Below are positions 30,701 to 43,891 of a stretch of 64,000 bases of DNA, piece by piece. The position numbers and the translations under genes were made by a program. The stretch spans positions 126,958,309 through 127,022,308 of the forward strand of contig NC_134643.1 of the NCBI RefSeq assembly GCF_030463565.1. Direction: 5' to 3'. The stretch's first letter is position 1; every line of letters starts with the position of its first letter. The notes beneath the pieces are model-generated. The model worked only from the letters and a program-made list of their open reading frames with translations. It had not been told where the DNA came from and searched no databases. The stretch is from Pelecanus crispus. Taxonomy: Eukaryota > Chordata > Aves > Pelecaniformes > Pelecanidae.

Positions 30701-33700
30701 ATTCTAAAGACTTCAGATCCTCAATTTGTGTAGCCATATATAAATGGCCATAAACTGGTTGAAATTAATGCCATTATTGCCATTTGGACCAGTCACAATC
30801 TGGCTAAAAAGTTGCATAAGAGGCTAGTTTTTTTAAAGGTCTCTTGAAGACTGAATGTATGATTTCTGTTGGGATTGCAGGAAGACTTTAGTGTTCTGAT
30901 GTCCTCCTTGTTTTATTTGGACTTGTTTGTGCATGTTGCTTTGGTTACTGTGTGCATCAGGTAAGAGTTTATGAGCTTCAAATTTTTTTTGTTGTTTTTG
31001 CGGAAACTTGCATATAATCTGAAAAACCCTGAAAATTTTAAAAAAAGAACTTAAAACATTATTATTTCATCTTTATGGATCAAAGGGAGTAACAGAAGAA
31101 TATCTGGTGCTGAAATCCTGTCCACTCCTTAATATTTGGAGCCCAAGATATCTATGTGTCATTAAAGGAGAGGAATATAGATATACACACGTAATAGGGA
31201 GAGCTGGTTATGTAAGTGGGAGATAATGAACACTTGAGTCCAAGTACTGGATGTATCCGATGACTGGCATTTTGATCTACTCTTTTGTGTCAGAGTCTAT
31301 GTTGTCAACAGAAATTAATGTTTCATTAAACATCTGTTTCTAGAAAGCAGTGTGGTATATACTGACCTGTACCACCCCAGTGGTCCTCACAGGGGAGTCC
31401 TATCTGTCCTATTCACTCGACACTAGATGCATGTTTTTGACTCTTATGGGATCCTTTGAAGCCCTGTTCCAACAAAGTGCTTAAGTATCTTAATAACTTC
31501 TCACATCTGCATTGTCTCATGTGAATCAAAGGAACAACTAATGTCTTTAAAAGTAAAGTCCAGGCTTAAGTGCTTTGCTGGGTGAGGGCTGTATTGCAGG
31601 GGAAGACTGAGATGTTGGCTGTCTGGGCAGACTCGGAGACTATACTGAAAAATCCATTTGCTTTGGGTTAGTCTCTAGGAGATTACAGCTTTACAGTGAT
31701 CTTGAATTGATCTTTTCAAATCACAAAATATTTCTTTTGAGGGGAAGAGGAGAATGAAAATCAAGCATGGAAATGAGTGTGTATTTTTCTGTGTATTTAC
31801 TGTTGCTTTGCATAATTGCTTTTGTTACCTGCATAGTTTTGGTAAGGAAAAATGAACTTTCTATTTTTTTTCTTTCTGTACCAGAAATGCCAATCCAGGA
31901 CTCCTTTACACTCAAACAATGTCAGCATTTATTTTTACTTTCCAAACTAAGCAGGAAGGGATCTTAATTAATTATTTTTCAGCATTAACTTTTATTGGAA
32001 TGTGATTTTGTTCTTTTGTCTTCTGCTCTGTGAGGATCATATTCAGGAAAGGGCAGAAGGAGAGACTTGAGGTGCAATGATGATGTTTCCAAACAGAGCT
32101 CCTCAGAAAATGCGTGTGAGGAGAGTGCAAATGGCATGCGATCCTCTTTCTGCAGCCCAATGCACCTTCTTCTGTGTTGCCTTTGCTCACTGAGCTTCAG
32201 GTCCAGTCTCATTTGGTGGCTGTGTGGGCGAGAGGGTTGCGCATGTTTGTCCTGCGTAATGCAGGAGAGCCCCCCAGCACTGCGGGGTTGGTTATCGGCT
32301 CCTTCATTGGGGTCAAGTTAGTTCTGTGAGGAGTTTTTGATACCTGTGGGATCTGCTCCTATGCTCCTTGATCTCAGTGCAGCAGAAGCTGGCTTGGAGT
32401 CTTCTTCACAGGGGTTGAGCACAGCATTTTCTGTCCTAGTCTGGTACTGGCTCTACTGTGGTGTATCCTCATTCACAGAGGATTTTGAAGTGCATCAGCT
32501 GTCTTAGGTTGGGTGGGATGTAAGCACAAGCTCAAATGCGTTCCCAAACAGAAGAGTTCTCTTGACCTGTGTTTGTTCTGGGCCAAGCTATGTGACTTAG
32601 TATGAACACAGTTGAAAAGGACATCTGCTGCCGGAGTGGCAGCGAGGCAGAGGTTCCTTCTGAATGCATGGGTAGAGCTCGGGGTGCAGGTGGCCAGCCA
32701 CAGCATTGGCCTACTTGTCAGGATCCAGGTGTGGAGTAAGAGGAAATTATGGGCATGCTGCTTTTAACTGTGGATACTGTGATTTGGCCAATGAAATTCA
32801 ATTCTCTTTAATTTTCATCAACTGGATAGTGTTTTTGGACATGCTGTATCCTACAGAACCATAGCTATCTGAAAAAGAGAGGTCCAGTCTAAGTTAATCA
32901 TCTACTTTTCTTTGTAATAAAAGGAAGGAAATGGCCATCTCCAGGACAAATGGACCCGAGGTACTTGCATAGTTCCCTGAGGTAGGTATTTTCCTTAGTG
33001 ACTTGAATTCTGGCCCATACAGTGAGTTTTATTATTAGCAGTCACCACATTTGAAGTCACACCTGTTCCCAGGGGCATTCAGGGCAATGTCAGCTGCAGT
33101 AGGACTGGATCCTCGTTCTGCCAGTGTGGTTCCAGTTTTTGCAACAGCCCTGAAGTGGATAAATTGAAATGTTAGCAGTGTAATTCAGTTTCCTTGGCTT
33201 ACTGAGCTGTAGTTTATGTATTTCTTCTGGTTTCCCAAGATCCTTCTCTAGTTAGTGGGGCCTAGACAGGCAGCTACAGAGGCAATTCATCACACTGAAC
33301 TTAGCATCTCCTTTGTGGTCTTTCCTAGGCATGTGTTTTGGGCACTGGCAGAAGATTTGGAATTAGGTAATGCGGCAAAAAGGTATGGTTTGCCCTCAGG
33401 GAGGTACATAACTCCTGCACTGAGGATCAAAGGAGCTGGAGAATGTACCTTAGATAGTCTGCCTACCTGCTCTGGACACGTCAAGTTAGAGGGGACGAGC
33501 CCCTGTATGTTGAAACTTTAGAGCTTAAAGCTTTAGTGCTTAGACCTTTGGAGCTAGAAGTTCAAGTAATTCCTTGCTAAAATGGAAACTTGTTAAAACT
33601 GGTCTTGGATTGTGGGTCCCATAGCACACTTAACAAGTAGATGTGGTGTTTTAAGTTATTTTGTTTCTGTAGCCCTACTGTAAGTTAGAAAATGTCTGGG

Positions 33701-35660
33701 CTTCGTCCTGAACTCTGAGTATTAGGATTGTCATTCCCTTTAATATTCGCATAGGGCAGCAAAGATCCTGCCAAAAGCAGGAATATGAGAAAATAGTGAG
33801 GTTGGTTTTGGCAGTAGCAAGCCTTAGGCTCCTGCAGAGCACGTTGACTGTGGTAGATAATGGGTCTGTATTTCTGCAGAGGGGATCTCAGTGGTAGCTG
33901 CAGAGATACTGTCCCACATGTTCTTTTTTCTTTGAGAAAATGATCTTCTCGTGTATATCCATTTTCCTACCAGAACAGCCCAATAAGGTGCAATTGCTCA
34001 GGAATTTCTTTCCTTTAGTTCTGTATGGAAAGCCATTTCTAAAGTATGGTAATAACAAAGGCATTTTGAAAAGCCATTGGGAACTAGAAATGGGCAGAAA
34101 ATGACACCATGTCATGTCCTCTGTAGCAGTTTGTGACAGGCTGATCATTGCTCTGCCCATGACACGGGTCCTATTAATCCTGCCACACAGCATTAGTGAG
34201 TGCATAAATTAAGTGATGAGTGTCACTGAAGTTAATCATGAGCTCTGCTCTTCGTGGACAGGGGCAGTAGCATTTTCAGGGATCAACTCCTACTGTCCTG
34301 TTCTTAAATACCTGTTTTCATAATATATAAAGAGATCATTGTAATGTATCCCACTGAGTGGTTTTTATAACCCCAGATATCATTCTGCATATTACATGTC
34401 CAAAAGTTGCAGGTTGAGCCTGCAAGCATAACAAGTTTCCTTTTAATTCTGTGCATATGTTAGCGTCTTTCTGTTTCCCTACACATTTCACGTAGAGTTT
34501 GTGAAGGAGTAATGGTACTGTAGAGCACAAAACCTAGCTTCAGTGTTTTTATTATTTTGAAATCTTACAATGAACCATAACTTCATGCAGGTTGTCAACT
34601 GCAGAACGTTCCTTTAAGATATTTAGATTTCTATTGAGACCCGTGGCCAGCACAAAAACAAAGGGTGACCATTCAAAATATGTATCCTTTGGCACAAGAA
34701 ATCCCTGTGGCTCAGTCTGCCAGCCTGCATTCTCTGCATTGTTTATGCCTTCAAGATACATCAAGATTTTGTTGACCCATTTTCTTACTGGGGGCCTCCA
34801 TGCAGCTCAGCCCATGCTCATCAGTTGCTTGTGTGCTTATTGCTAGATATTCGTGGTTGCTGTCCATGTGGGGTATAAAAATGAGCTGCTTGGGAACAGT
34901 GAGAGGTAGTTAGAGGTGGAAGGAAGACTTTCAGACTTCTTTGAGCTACCGAATACCTCGTGCTGGATCTATGGGTGTGCTTTACTCTTTCAAGAAGGAA
35001 AAAACCTAAAATGTCTTTGTAAGCAGATTGCAAGGCAACATGGACGTCTTTACTTTTAAGGTTGACATGGGTTTTTACTTCAGTGGCATCTGTGATGTCT
35101 TTTCTGACCCCTTTGTAGCTTTAGTAGCGCATTTAGGGTAACTGTTACACAAACTCCTTTCTGTTACTTCCAAAAACCAGGTTTCCTGGCCTCAATGACA
35201 GTTGTACCAACCTTTACAAATCTGAATTAGTTGTTGAGCAATTTTAAAAAGTATGGTAAAAATGCTCTTAAATTCTGGTAAAAGTAAATGAAATTTAAGG
35301 AAAAGATTATATTGATACATCGAAAAAGAATGCACACAAGTCCTGTAGTGTAGCCAAGCCTTTACCTGTGTCAGTAAAGATTTGTGAAATACCTTATCTG
35401 AGTCAGTTGACCTTATTGTGAGATACTGCCCTTGAATCTGTTACTGAATTACTTAACATTTTTTCTTTTGTTTTTAAAGCAAGAGTCAATGCAAGGTATC
35501 ATTTTAAATCAGCGTGCTAAAGTGTGCATATTCTGTATATCTAATATGTCGTTGTTGTCTCTTGTTTCAGTAATGCGTTTGCATTACTATGAATCGATTT
35601 CATTATGCTTCTCTAGAGACTATTGCTGCCTGCACGCTGTGATATATTTGCACTGTTGTA

Positions 35661-35694
35661 GATATATATATACATATATATAATGATATTATAT
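35661..35694. repeat. AT-rich dinucleotide-like tract
   Basis: An (AT)n-type stretch interrupted by C and G, TATATATATACATATATATA in its core. Simple sequence lying about 250 bp before the distal polyadenylation candidate. Confidence 0.8.
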
Positions 35695-35925
35695 AAACCA
35701 TGTCTTTTTCAGGTTGCTTGTTACCTTTGTAGTTTATGCTTACTGGTACAGTGGACCTGAGTAAAAATGTGGGATGTGGGGCATTCTGATGATATATTAC
35801 AATAATAGAGAAATCTTTGTATATTTCTGTATACTTAATACCCCTAAGAAGAGATTTGTATGTGCATTATTTTCCAAACTAGGGCTTTGTTTTCTGAGAC
35901 TAGAGAACGTTTATGATAATGTAAC

Positions 35926-35945
35926 AAAAAAAAAAAAAAAATAAA
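35926..35945 (+). terminator. Candidate distal polyadenylation site after an A tract
   Basis: A run of sixteen A (35926-35941) merges into AATAAA (35940-35945) and is followed by T/GT-rich GTGTTATTATTTTC. The 250 bp before it (TTTGTATATTTCTG and similar U-rich text) looks like the end of a 3' UTR. It could end a long ABCG1 transcript or another noncoding transcript; transcript data are not visible here. Confidence 0.4.
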
Positions 35946-38900
35946 GTGTTATTATTTTCAGACAGATGCCTTTGTCCCTGTTCTCTCTTAAAGCGAAGTG
36001 GCAGGCGCGTTGGTAGTGATGCGTTTTCACTGCCTGCTCATAGGTTCTGGCAGCCAGCAAGGGCATTGAATTGCCTGTTTCAGATGTACATTGTGGTGTA
36101 TTCAGGTAACCCCCAATACAGTAGGTTACAGAAACGTCCAGTAAAAATTCTTAAAAATGTTAAGTGCAGTCACATTGGCTCCAAGCAAATGTCTGTATTG
36201 CCCAGTACCTGAAGGTGAACAGCAGCACCACAGAGTGAAGAGTGCAAGAACAGGGCAAGCATCAGGGGCTGCTTCCCTGACAAACCCTACACAATTCGAG
36301 GACTTCCTGAGCCAGTGGGATTATCCTTGTGTTTTCTTGCCTTTGATGGATTTTTCTTCCACAGGCTTACCTGCTGTTCATCTTGGCCATGCTACCTGCA
36401 AGCGTCAGCAGATGTTCCCCATGCTCTTGCATTACGGGAGGCAGTAAGAGATCATTCCCTCTTTACCTTCTGCTCAGCACTCTGGGATGTATAGATTTCC
36501 TCCTCCCTTGTTCCCAGTTAAAGAGAAACCATGTATTTATTCCCTATTTTACAAAACACTGTTCTTCCTTGTTCTGCCACAACACTCGTGCTATGTTCCT
36601 CTGCAGCCTCCTGTGCATTTCTGTCATCATGAAAGGTCTCTTCAGCTAGTTTAAAAAGCCAGTATTTTTCTTCTTGTGTTTTTCCTGAAGATCCACATTG
36701 TCGAAGAGATGACATGCTTACTGTTTCTGCCGTTCTGAACAGTCTCCCAAAATACGGTCCATGAGGCATTGGGACTGCTGCTTCCTATTGCACTGGCAGG
36801 GAAACTCTTGGGCAGAAAACTCGACCTGTGTAAGGCCCCAAGAACAGCAGCGTCAGAAGAAGGGTTTCAGCATAGGTATCCCTTACTTTGCTATATACTT
36901 TGTTTGGCTGGGTGCCTTTCATGCTGTTAAGCTCTCTGTTCATGTAACGGACTTAAGGTCAAGCCTAGACAGCATCGCTGTCCTTGTGCCACCCCTCCTG
37001 ATCACCACAGCAACAAAATTACCTGCATTAGTCACCACAGTTCAAGGATAACAGCCATAACTTTTACAAGTTAGCTAAGTGTCCATTCCTAGATAATGTG
37101 AGCAGTGATGCTTAAAGGATAAAATACCCTAAGGATGCAATAGGATTGCATTTTCAAAACTAGGCAATTTTCTAATGGTAACAGAGGTAACACTTTATGT
37201 TACGGTTTATAGACCTGCAAATAATACTAGATTGAGGGAATTATGGTCCCAAAAACTAGATGCCTCCCCATGCCGAGTGTCCACAGAGCAGGAAGGGAAG
37301 AGGAGGAACAGGAGTCTTTCGTAGTCTGAGTGGCAACGTAAATTACTTTAAGTGTTTTATATTACAGTTAATGCTATGAAATAAGCCAACCATAAACTTC
37401 TCATTAGCAATGCTGCAAAAATTAATATACCTCACATGCAATTACCAACCACTGCGTACTCCAAATGGATTCATAAAATAAAGAGCGTTTGAAAGTAAAG
37501 GACAATTTATGTTGTATTTTCTAATGGCTATCCATTTTAAAACCCGCTTCATAATGCAGGTTGAAAGGCATTGGAAGGCAGGGAAGCTGCGGCAGTAAGA
37601 ATGATTGCCTCTTTCAGCGTGAGAGGATACCAGGATCTGCGCACTGCCTGGGTGAGCAGTGAGCAGCCGTCGTGCTGTCAGTCACTGGCACTGACATCTT
37701 ATCTTGGGAGAGCCTTAATAAAAGGGCTTGGCAGGGAAGTGTATGTTGCAGTCCCTATTTAGGGCAGAAAAGCTGTCAAGGACTGGATCAGTCCAATTGG
37801 CACTAATTGCATCGATTTCCTTTTTTTTTTTTTTACATTTCATAGCCTCATTTGGTTTCTTTTATTTTTTTCTGTGCCTTGAAGATTCTTTCAAGGTCTG
37901 TCAATTTTTTATGCAATGTTAGCTTTGTGCGACGGCATTGCTGGATACCTGACGTTTCAGTTTTGTGCCTGTGCCCACACACACATAGGAAGGCTGAGAA
38001 GGAAGTCACTACTTGATCTCTTCCACAGATTGAAAATATTATCAAAACATGAAGCTGATTCATTGTCAGCCTCTGACTGCAAAAACACCCCTTAGAGTTG
38101 CACTATTTCCCCCCACTTCTTTCTAGCACATTGTCATTCTCTTGTACCGCTGCCAGTTCATCTGCTTTGCTGGGCGGGTGGAATAAAGCTCCACCTGTTC
38201 CTAGGACCTCCTTGCTCATCCCCACTGGCTTCTGTAGAGTCAAATAAGTAGATTTCATGGCTTTAGCAAGAGTCTTACAGGTGCTTTTTGTCTTTCTCCT
38301 GTGTAAGAATCAGAGAGTAGCCCTGAAGTAGTTAGGGGAGAAACAAAAGCTACAGTAAAGCTTTTGATTTTGCTCCTTCTGTTTGTTGAAACCCATATCC
38401 TAAGTCTTGGTAAAGCATCCCTTGGATGGGGCATAATGCCAAGTCTGAAAAAGGGTAACAAGCAGGGGAAATCCTACTTGGTGGCAGGAAGGAGCATGTG
38501 TCCTGGCTGGATTTTACTTACCAAATTTACCTTTCATGAAGCTTCCTGGAAAGACCACAGACCAAAGTCATCAAACTGACGATACCTGCTTTCAAACAAC
38601 CGTCAGTCCACTCCTGTGTTCAGTCAGACCCAACTGACTCTCACAGGCTTTGAGCCCTGGGAATTTCCTAGAGTTTCTGCAACAAGTTCGGCAATGAAGG
38701 CATTTGGCTGAGCTGCAATGAAATGCTTTGATTCAAGACTTCCAGAGTTTCATTTCAGTTGTGGTTATTTCAGTATTAAATCCCTCAAAACTTCTGTTTT
38801 CCAAAACAACCTTTTGTTATGCTCAGAGATGGCAGCGCATGTTGAAGGAAGCCTGGGAGACCTAACTCGGAGACAGATGGGAGCAAGACCCCGAAAGAGC

Positions 38901-40897
38901 CTGTCTTTGTCTAGCCTGTCTTCTCTGAGGGGAATTTCTGGGTACCACAATGGGTATACAAAGGGTGCTCACGAAAGCACAAAAAGTTGTTATAGCTTGA
39001 TGAATAGATGCACTAGTCTCCAGCAGAAAAGTACTTTGTTTTCTTGCCCTGCTCAGCTCTGATAGGCACACAGAAATTTTGCCTTTCATTAGCAGAGGGA
39101 GTAGCACCAAATGACTGCAAACACTTGAACAAAACAGCATCCTCTTCGATAGCATCTATGAGCGCTACTGGTTAGTTCTAGCACTTGAATGTAATTGCAG
39201 CACACATATTTTAAAGCAAAGTCTATCTGTTTGGCCATTGTCTTCTAGTACTGAGGACACGTGTAGCCTCATCCTCCCACTGTGTACCTGGTGGAGTGTG
39301 CTGGGACAGGGACCATGCATGCTGTCTTAGGTAGTCGGGCAGCTCACTGTTCTGTATACTGACACTGGCAGCTTTCAAATGCTTTAGAAGAAAGTTCAGA
39401 TGCAGAAAAAGAAGACTACAAAGTAATAATGGACTGTTCTGTCCAAAGAGGACTTTTGTTCCTGGCAGAGAGCTGCTTGGGAAACTCTCACCTGAAAGCT
39501 TCTGAAACTCTCACATGAACTTTGCTCATAAGGAAGGTTTTCCAACCCGCACCTCAGAGCAGTGAGTCCCCCTTTTTGGACTCAGCCTGGCAGCAAGGGC
39601 AACCTCCTGGAAACTGAATCTGGGTCTTGAGATCATCATTCTGCCTGGTTTTAACACAGGGAGTCAGATTTGGTTCTTGTGTTTTACCTTCTGCTTTCCA
39701 AGCTGTTTAATGGCATCATGGACAAGTTTTCAAGCTTTAGTAAAACCAGTAGCTCATTAGAGGCTTGTGGCAGAACCATGCGATTTAGCTGCTCTCCGCA
39801 GAGGAAGATTTCAGTTTCTGTATTCTTTTTTGCTTTGGTTTAGCACCTTGTCTGAAACCTTCCTTTTGAATGGGAGCTTTGCCAGAGGAGGTGTGTGATA
39901 CTAGCTGTAGCAGGAAGCATACCCTTTCCAGAGACATTTGGGAATGGGATCTGAAGTAAGCGGGCACATTAAAATACACATTTTTGGAGGTGTTTTCAGT
40001 TATATCCCTTTTTCACATTGCTACAGGCTTGTTCTTTGTTGCTAGTACCCATCTGCTCTGAGCTCCTTGTCTGTCCTAGTTTTCTCCCATTAATTCTCCA
40101 TGTCAGCCAAATACAGCTTTCCTGCATTGCTTCAAAATGAATAATTTCTGAGACCTTTTCCTTGGCTAAAATTGCTTTAAAAAAACAGTAGAATATCCTC
40201 ACTCACTGAAGAACCACACAGGCAGTCACTCGGCAACGTCAAACATCTTCTATTCAGCCTTTATTAGAAGCTGAAGCATTGGCTGCACACAGCTGTCATG
40301 CTTACAGACAGTTTAGGACTACCAGGCATTCATGATTTTAAACGTCATTCACTATCTGCGTAATAGCCTCATCAGCACAAATGTTTTGTGTCACAGAGAA
40401 TTGATTCCCGTTACGGTAGCACCTTTGCTGATGAAAACCATGTAGCTGACCTACATTTTTTCCCCCAGAAAAATGTTCAGAACGTTGTTTACTTATTCAG
40501 CACTCGCTGTACAGCAATGTGGGTGTGCAAGCAGAGTTGCAGAGCTACCAAGGGTAAGTCTTCATTTGGGCTTCTTATATTTGCTTGTTAAAACTGATTC
40601 ACATTTGTGACAGTCCTGCATTTTGTTAGAAGAGAAGCCTCGCGATACGCTTATCCTGCACCTCTCGCTGGACAACCCTTTTGGTCGGTGACGGAGAGAG
40701 GGCTAGATGAACATCTGAAATGACCCAGTGTGGCCACCCATCAGTCTCAAGGTGTTGTGGGTGCACTCGGATTTCTCTCCATTTTACGGATTAATTGGGT
40801 AAAGTAACCAGCCTGAAACACTAAAAACAGTTTTAAAGTTTCCATTTTATTTTCTCTTCCTAGTGCTGGATAGAGCTACAGGCAAGCAAAAAGAACC

Positions 40898-40917
40898 AAA
40901 AAAAAAAAAAAAAAAAA
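40898..40917. repeat. A20 homopolymer
   Basis: Twenty consecutive A. It could be an old retroposon tail on the plus strand, but the preceding sequence is not recognisable. Confidence 0.8.
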
Positions 40918-41212
40918 GATGAAGGGACAGAAAAGGACAGACTTTACACAATCCAATAATGTGAAGCTATTTCAATTGCGTTAGCTAGTGAAGCTTGTCA
41001 ATCTATTGACGCAAAATAAATGAACAAACTGCACATACCTACTTGCGTCTATCTGCTGGCCAGACTGTGAGCTCCAAAAGGGAATCAATTGCTAGCAGCC
41101 AGGATGCCTTGGTTTGTGTGCAGTGATTTATCTTTCTTGGGCCTTTGGCACCACATTGGCCAGGAAAGCTAGCATCAAGTCAGAAATCTGTGCCTGGGCA
41201 ATGGTGTTCCCC

Positions 41213-41240
41213 ATCTCTATCTCTCTCTCTGTCTCTCCTG
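41213..41240. repeat. CT-rich microsatellite
   Basis: Imperfect (CT)n with A and G interruptions, flanked by unique sequence. Confidence 0.75.
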
Positions 41241-43366
41241 TCCCTTGAGGTGTCTTTTTCTCTCCGAGGGCTGTGAACGGGGCCTGTGGTGACTGACTCA
41301 GGTGTGGGAAGCCGGCAGCATGACCCTAAAGGTGAGGAGAAGAAGGTCCCTCCTTCTGTAACCACATCTGTGCAGGTCCTGCACACTCCCCTTTGGTGTG
41401 CATTTCTGTTTTGGGATCTCACTTTGCTCCACCTTGGCTCTGCCTGCCATCTTCAAATCCCCAGAGGCTGTGGCTTTTATTCTGTTTTTGCCAGCTTGTT
41501 TTCTCACCAAAAAAGTTAATTATAAGAATTCTAGGCAGTTTTGTCAAGCGCATTTGGGTAGGTGTGGATAACAGTCTACACAGAGAGACCTCCAGCATTT
41601 ACTTAGTGTAAATTCCCAGAATAGCCATCGTCCCTTAGGACTTACTGATGACAGATCCTTAGGTCATAATTCTTCATTCTATGAGCAACTAACTCTGATT
41701 TATAACCTCAAGTGTCCAGAACAACTGCATGACCCAGTGCCTTGGCTTAGTGTGCTGTTGGGAATGGTTTGCTGGTCAGCACACAGCAGTTAATGGTTTT
41801 TGCAGAGGACACCGTGCCCAGGGACAGCAAGTGAGCAAGTTCAGCCCTTCATGCTTCGTCCCTTTGGGGTTAGACTGCTGTCAGCGTCACAGCTGTTTTT
41901 CTCTACGCCATCATGCAGACCATTTGAACAGAGGGGCTCAAGCAGTTCCCAGGAGTTTCAGCTGCTGTGCCTAGCCAGGCCGAGTTTCCCAATCAGGTTT
42001 TGCAGCAGAGGACGCCACAGTACCCACCACCTCCCTTACTAAGACACTTCCATTCATAATTTTTCTTGCAAAGCCAAATACAGCCCCAGTACACTGTGGC
42101 GGGGGAAGCTCAGCAGGACCACTGACCTGCGCCTGCCTCACTGGCACAGCCCCAGTGGGGAGATCTGGGAGGGTGAGACAAGAGCAATAAGCAGTTATCC
42201 ATCTGAGCCTGTCCCTCTGAAATACCCACATGCCCCCTTACACTCCGTGTCGGCACATGCCTCTGCAGAAGGAAAACCCTTTTGGTGAGTATGTGTGGCT
42301 CAGTGAGAGCTCTGCCCTGGAAGAGCACGGACCCTGGCAGCCTAATTTCAGTTCCTGCAGATGATTTCCCACAGCACTAATAAGTGTGACCCTTTTCAGT
42401 GTGGCTGCGATTTCATTCTTTCTCCCATCGAGACTCCTGTGAAGGCCCCATTACCTGGTGAACGCACCTAGTTGTCGCACCAGATTTTGCAGTGCGGTAT
42501 TATCGTGATTACACTGTGCTTATGCCTTCCAAATTCACCTGGGCCACAGCACCAAACTTTCCTCAGCAAAGACCTTCAAAGACCTTCAGTAGACTTGTCA
42601 GTTTATTGCTCATACTACAACCAATATCCTATCATATTCAAATCAGTTGAGCCTATTGTAAGTGCGAGATAATGAAGTTTTATGAATGGCTAATTTTTAC
42701 CCACTTGCATAAACTTACTCATCACAAAAGTGTACTTGGAGAAATCTCTAAGGAGGCATGTGTCTCCACCATTTTCTCTCTCCTTGCAGCACAACCCTGC
42801 ACAACTGCTCTTTCCTGCTAAGCCCTGAGCGCGGCTTGCTGCCGTGGCAGTCTCTCATTACCCATTTTGTTCCCAGTGGTGCTCGTAGAGGCTCCTTACT
42901 GTGCTCTCACTCAGCTGAAGCAGGGAAGCATTCAACCTGCGGTGCCGAGCATTAAAGACACCCAGGAGAAAGCAGTCTGGGGACCAGGAGCTTCTCCCGT
43001 GTCTGGTGAGACACAGCAGGCTCCATTTCAGGCATAGGTCAGGGCCAGGGGGACCTGTATCTTGCTTTTAGCATTGCAGAGCCTTTTCCTGAGCGTGTCC
43101 CACGGGATCCGCCTGTGGGGACAGTTAGCTGGTTAGCAATGAGAGTGCCCAGTGATTCAGCTGCGTGTTGCACCAGCAGCCAGGACCGAGCTGGGTTAGG
43201 TAGGGTACCAGGTGGGTACCTCCCCTCCTGAGCTACTCCGTGCCCCGCTGGTAGCGGCACCGAGGGATTGGCAGTGCCGGAGACACGGTGATGCAGGGAG
43301 CAGGAGGTGTCTGAGTCAGCCCAGCTCAATGGTCAGCTAGCAGAGGTACCCTTCCCTATGTCTCGA

Positions 43367-43379
43367 GGGGGGGGGGGGG
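43367..43379. repeat. G13 homopolymer
   Basis: Thirteen consecutive G directly after TCTCGA. Long G runs like this are prone to sequencing error and to quadruplex or triplex structure. Confidence 0.85.
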
Positions 43380-43678
43380 AAAAGCCCAAACCCACAGCTG
43401 TAGCTGTATAGGGAAACACTGAATATTTCACTGAATATTTCAGTATTCAGAAGGGCGAGCGGCCCCTGTGAAGCCACCTATCAGCTAACAAATGCAAGCA
43501 GTCACTTGCGAGTGTGAAGTGTAACTAACACAAAAAGCTGAGTGTCATGTCTCTTTCGGAAGAGCTGGTGACTACTCCTTCATCGGCGGGTTGCTAAGAT
43601 GCTGAATTTCCTGGGAAACAGAGAAATACAGCTTTAAAATAAAGATAGCAGAGAACTCACAAATTATGACTTAGTTCT

Positions 43679-43684
43679 TTTATT
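43679..43684 (-). terminator. TFF2: TFF2 polyadenylation signal
   Basis: Minus-strand AATAAA (plus TTTATT) 200 nt after the TFF2 stop. It gives a short 3' UTR, as usual for trefoil-factor mRNAs. Confidence 0.7.
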
Positions 43685-43883
43685 ACAGTGAAAACCCGCA
43701 CGGCACTAGCCTACTGAAAGAGTAAAAGCTGCAAGTAACTTTTCAACAGAAAGGAGTCAATCTAAAATAAAAATTAGAAATCATAGCTGTTACAAAGTAC
43801 GAAGTCTGAGTTGGGACCTCTGACTGTTATTTCCCATTGGAGTAGGTCCAAAGATCTCAAGGTTCTTGATGGAAGTTTCTCCT

Positions 43884-43891
43884 TTAACAAA
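43884..43891 (-). CDS. TFF2: TFF2 exon 4: last cysteine and stop
   Basis: After a strong acceptor (TCTTTCCCTCCCCAG) the exon completes a valine codon, then reads TGT TAA. This ends the protein in Val-Cys. The position of this cysteine matches the C-terminal cysteine of all trefoil factors. The exon continues as 3' UTR to about 43660. Confidence 0.8.

Larger units (their letters stand above)
27497..35925 (+). other. ABCG1 3' flank or long 3' UTR, no coding gene seen
   Basis: About 8.4 kb without recognisable exons or interspersed repeats. All ORFs are short with no family resemblance. Further AATAAA hexamers occur at about 30570 and 32918. The stretch could be extended 3' UTR if the distal signal at 35940 is used, or plain intergenic DNA. 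Confidence 0.5.
35946..43660. other. Intergenic between ABCG1 and TFF2
   Basis: About 7.7 kb with no recognisable exon. I looked for trefoil-type CCF and PWCF codings on both strands and found none here. It contains a CT-rich tract (41213-41240), an A20 run (40898-40917) and a G13 run (43367-43379). Otherwise unassigned. Confidence 0.55.
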
